Below, piece after piece: positions 60,264 to 64,000 of a DNA stretch of 64,000 nt (its first letter is position 1; each line of letters opens with the position of its first letter). The position numbers and the translations under genes were made by a program. This stretch comes from Heliocidaris tuberculata (Eukaryota; Echinodermata; Echinoidea; Camarodonta; Echinometridae), in the NCBI GenBank assembly GCA_025618425.1, contig CM046850.1:11421019-11485018 (forward strand). Direction: 5' to 3'. The notes beneath the pieces are model-generated. The model saw only the letters and a list, made by a program, of their open reading frames with translations. It was not told the DNA's origin and ran no database searches.

Positions 60264-62310
60264 TTTTTTTTTTTGAATTTTTTTTTCTTTTTTTTGCCTC
60301 ATATTTTACCATTTGCTTCGACTACTGTAACATATAAAATCACAAACAATGTAGTAAACTGCCTAATTTTGCGTGTTATGTCTATTGGAAAGTAGTGTGC
60401 AGTAGTGTACAATCTCATTCCCTGTCGTGTATTAAAGCTAAGGGGATAATCTCCCACATGTCCTGTAATATCAAATCGTCCAGTTCGTTATCCCGATTTC
60501 TCCAAATCGGCTCAGTCAATTTTCTTCATATTTTCGTCAGTCATCAGTCCTGATAAGGTCAATTTCCCCCATCTTTTTCAAGGTCATCAGGTTATCGTGA
60601 CGTCATCCAGGCGCCATTTTGTGAAAATCAACTTATGGTCATATCTTCATAACGAAATGTCATTTCTCTTTCATATTTGGCATGGTTAAGGTCACTGTCA
60701 TTCCAGTCAAGGTCATTTCATTAAACGCGCGCGTACGTGTCCGTGCGCGCGTCCGTATGCGCGTAAAATTTATAAATTCTTCAAATCCTCCTAAATTCAT
60801 TTTGCACACGTTTTATGCCATTTCAAGCACTTTTAAAAAAATCGACCATAAAATTTAACTTGAAGGGGCGCTATGCCACTTAGATTATCGTGGTGATTTT
60901 CATTATTGGTGTCATTATGATCATCATTATCAATATATCATTATCGTCATTGTCATCACTTCTATGACCATCTTATCATCATTGTCGCCAACATTATGAT
61001 TATAATCTTGCAGAAATATTATCACATCTGACAAAGCAATTTGCCACAGTGACAGACCACCTAATTCGTCTTCAGTGACGAATTAAATTTCTAGTTATTT
61101 ATTATTTTTCTCCCCTTTTTTTGTGGTTACGATTGCTCAAAATCTGTTCAGTCAATTTTCTTCAAATTTTGATCAGTCATCAGGTTCTATAAGATCAAGT
61201 TCCCGATACTTTTTCAAGGTCACCAGGTCATCGTGACGTCATCTAGGCGCCATTTTGTGAAAATGAACTCATGGTCATATCTTCATAACGGAAAGTCATT
61301 TCTTATTCATATTTGGCATGGTCAAGGTCCATGGCAATCTGGTCAAGGGCATTTCGTTAAACGCGCGCGTACGGGTCCGTCCGCGCGTCAGTGCGCGCGC
61401 AAAAATGAAAAATGCTCCAAATCATCTCAAATTCATTTTACACAGGTTTCAGGCCATTTTAAGCATTTCAAAAATTTCTGCCCGTATGCGCCCGCGCGCG
61501 CGTTTTACGCGTGCGCAACACATAGATAACATAGAAACGCCGTTTTTTTCGCATGGTTTGGGTTCCTGGCACTATTCTTAACAATTTCAAACCATTTACA
61601 GTCATTCTCGACCTTCCATAATGCCACACGCGCGCGTCAAACTTTCAAATTCGTGCGTGCGTCAATGGGCAATATAATGTAAAAAGTGGTAAAAACACGT
61701 CTCTATAAAATCCACCATAGCTCGTCAGAATGTGTGGCTACCCCCCATTTTTTTTACATTTTTTGAAAGCCTATGAGTTGTAGATTGTAATTCATGAAAA
61801 AAATTCGGGGGTCAATCGATCGGAACGTCGTCACATTTGCATATGAACTCAAAAATTCGATTTTGAAAAAATGACGTCATAATTTTTGTATTCATTTGAC
61901 AATATTCCAGTAATAGGTTGTCGATTTTCTTCCAAATTTTGATATGTTGTAGCTGAGACAATTCTCTACAAGATCAGTCACCACGATTTTTCATTTTGAC
62001 AAAGGCATCATGGCGTATTTTTGCGATTAAAGGAGGCATGTCAATTTTTCTCATTTTGCGTGTATTCTCTATGGGACATGACTTTTTCTCAAATCTTGAT
62101 TCTACATTCCCGTCTTCTTTGAGCAGTATCTCTGTTATTTCTGCTCCATTTTCTTCCAAATTTTAGTATGTTATAGCTGAGACTATTAGCTTTTACAAGT
62201 GTGCCCTCCAATTTTTGATCAGATGTCGGGATCATGCCCCTTTTTAAAGTACAAATTGTAATTTGAGAATCCCGTTTTTAGTGTACGTGTTATCTCTATT
62301 GGAAAACTTT

Positions 62311-62374
62311 TGGTCCATTGGTAAAGCACTTGCCTCCCATCCCGCCGACCCAGGTTCGAATCCCGGTGGGTCCA
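62311..62374 (+). pseudogene. tRNA-Gly(CCC)-like block, right copy 7 (type B)
   Basis: Type B block. The sequence after it diverges from other units: the submodule that normally follows is shortened, which accounts for the 1.65-kb spacing to the next block. Confidence 0.65.
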
Positions 62375-63957
62375 TTTTTTTTTGAAATTTTTTTTTCTTC
62401 TTTTTGCCTCATATTTTACCATTTGCTTCGACTACTGTAACATATAAAATCATAAACAATGTAATAAACTTTTTTATTTTGCGTGTTATGCCTAATTGAA
62501 TGTAGTTTGTGTACAACCCTATGCAAAATCTGATTGCCTGTCGTGTATTAAACCTATGGGTTTAATATCCCATGTATAATGCAATATGAAATTGCCCAAA
62601 TTTTCTTTGGCGCAAGTCTCCATCCATTTTCAACATAATCAGGAATATTATCTTGCACAAATATTATCACATCTTAGCAATAATTTACCAACGGGTAGAC
62701 AGACCACCTAATTCGTCTTCAGTGACGAATTAAAGTTCTAGTTATTTATTATTTTTCTCCCATTTTTTTGTGGTCACGATTGCTCAAAATCTGTTCAGTC
62801 AATTTTCTTCAAATTTTGATCAGTCATCAGGTTCTATAAGATCAAGTTCCCGTATCTTTTTCAAGGTCATTAATTTATCGTGACGTCATCTAGGCGCCAT
62901 TTTGTGAAAATGAACTTATGGTCATATCTTCATAACGGAAAGTCATTTTTTATTCATATTTGGCATGGTCAAGGTCCATGTCAATCTGGTCAAGGTCATT
63001 TCGTTAAACGCGCGCGTACGCGTACGTCCGCGCGTCAGTGCGTGCGCAAAAATGAAAAATGCTCCAAATCATCTCAAATTCATTTTCCACAGGTTTCAGG
63101 CCAGTTTAAGCATTTCAAAAATTTCTGCGCGTATGCGCCCGCGCGCGCGTTTTCCGCGTGCGCAACACATAGATAACGTAGAAACGCCGTTTTTTCGCAT
63201 GGTTTGGGTTCCTGGCACTTTTCTTAACAATGTCCAGCCATTTACAGTCATTCTCGACGTTCCATAATGCCACACGCGCGCGTCAAACTTTCAAATTCGT
63301 GCGCGCGTCAAGGGGCAATATAATGTAAAAAGTGCTAAAAACATGCCTATCTAGAATCCGCCATAGCTCGTCAGAAAGCGTGGAGACCCCCAATTTTTTT
63401 TTACATTTTCTGAAAGCCTATGAGTTGTAGATTGTAATTCATGAAAAAAAATTGGGGGTCAATCGAACGGAACGTCGTCACATTTGCATATGAACTCAAA
63501 AATTCGATTTTGAAAAAATGACGTCATAATTTTTGTATTCATTTGACAATATTTCAGTAATAGAATGTCAATTTTCTTCCAAATTTTGATATGTTGTAGC
63601 TGAGACAATTCTCTACAAGATCAGTCACCACGATTTTTCATTTTGACAAAGGCATCATGGCGTATTTTTGCGATTAAAGGAGGCATGTCAATTTTTCTCA
63701 TTTTGCGTGTATTCTCTATGGGAGATGACTTTTTCTCAAATCTTGATTCTACATTCCCGTCTTCTTTGAGCAGTATCTTTGTAATTTCTGCTCGATTTTC
63801 TTCCAAATTTTAATATGTTATAGCTGAGACTATAAGCTTTCACAAGTGTGCTCTCCAATTTTTGATCAGATGTCGGGATCATGCCCGTTTTTTAAGTACA
63901 AAATGTCATTTGAGAATCCCGTTTTTCGTCTACGTGTTATGTCTATTGGAAATATTT

Positions 63958-64000
63958 TGGTCCATTGGTAAAGCACTTGCCTCCCATTCCGGCGACCCAG
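63958..64000 (+). pseudogene. tRNA-Gly-like block, right copy 8 (type A), cut by window end
   Basis: Only the box-A side and ATTCCGGCGACCCAG are present before the window ends. Confidence 0.55.

Larger units (their letters stand above)
41711..64000 (+). repeat. Right arm: complex higher-order repeat array (forward orientation)
   Basis: At least 22 kb of the family seen in reverse at 0.93-9.65 kb. tRNA-like blocks mark units starting at 42991, 47182, 51922, 55038, 58075, 60200, 62311 and 63958; spacings are 4191, 4740, 3116, 3037, 2125, 2111 and 1647. The basic unit is about 2.1 kb; longer ones contain extra 870-bp modules and palindrome arrays. Each unit has two or more submodules with CGTGACGTCATCCAGGCGCC, then TCATATCTTCATAACG, then a GCGCGC-rich tract. 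Short frames inside it are non-coding by-products. The array is cut by the window end. Confidence 0.88.

Overview
This is eukaryotic, repeat-dominated DNA, most likely from a marine deuterostome invertebrate (an echinoderm such as a sea urchin is my best guess; hemichordate or cephalochordate are alternatives). The reasons are one intronless 10-kb transposon gene, many short inverted-repeat elements, SINE-like copies, long homopolymer and microsatellite tracts, and the style of the mobile elements. I see no convincing host protein-coding gene and no bacterial-type operon.

Layout. About 0.9-9.65 kb is a repeat array ('left arm'). About 41.7-64.0 kb is the same repeat family in the opposite orientation ('right arm', running off the window end). 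Each arm is built from roughly 2.1-kb higher-order units containing TGACGTCA palindromes next to GGCGCC, long GCGCGC-rich tracts, a GAT/ATC-rich microsatellite, short perfect palindromes and a tRNA-Gly-like block abutting a T-run of about 20-35 bases. A roughly 870-bp extra module is inserted in some units. Both arms end internally in GAT-rich microsatellite DNA, at about 9.78 and 41.28 kb.

The 31.5 kb between the arms holds a nest of mobile DNA: two SINE copies with a 5' end resembling 7SL RNA, several palindromic or foldback elements (11.6-12.1, 16.3-16.9, 31.7-32.5 kb), a tandem duplication split by an inverted-repeat element (12.6-14.7 kb), a Penelope-like fragment with a hammerhead-like core (about 15.1 kb), MITEs (17.4, 39.8, 40.8 kb), a 2.16-kb hAT-like insertion (31.05-33.21 kb) and a 1.5-kb tandem duplication (34.4-37.5 kb).

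The centrepiece is a single uninterrupted 3,335-codon gene at 21011-31018. It encodes a Helentron-type (Helitron2) rolling-circle transposase. In order it carries a PHD finger, two tandem herpes-tegument-like (C76-type) cysteine protease domains of which the first lacks the catalytic cysteine, an OTU protease, a long basic repeated region, a Cys-rich zinc region, a HUH/Y2 Rep nuclease, a Pif1-type helicase and a C-terminal EEP endonuclease whose usual SDH triplet reads SYH. Rep would nick and join, Pif1 would unwind, and the protease and PHD modules presumably act on host ubiquitin signalling and chromatin (inference). The ends of the Helentron could not be fixed from sequence alone.
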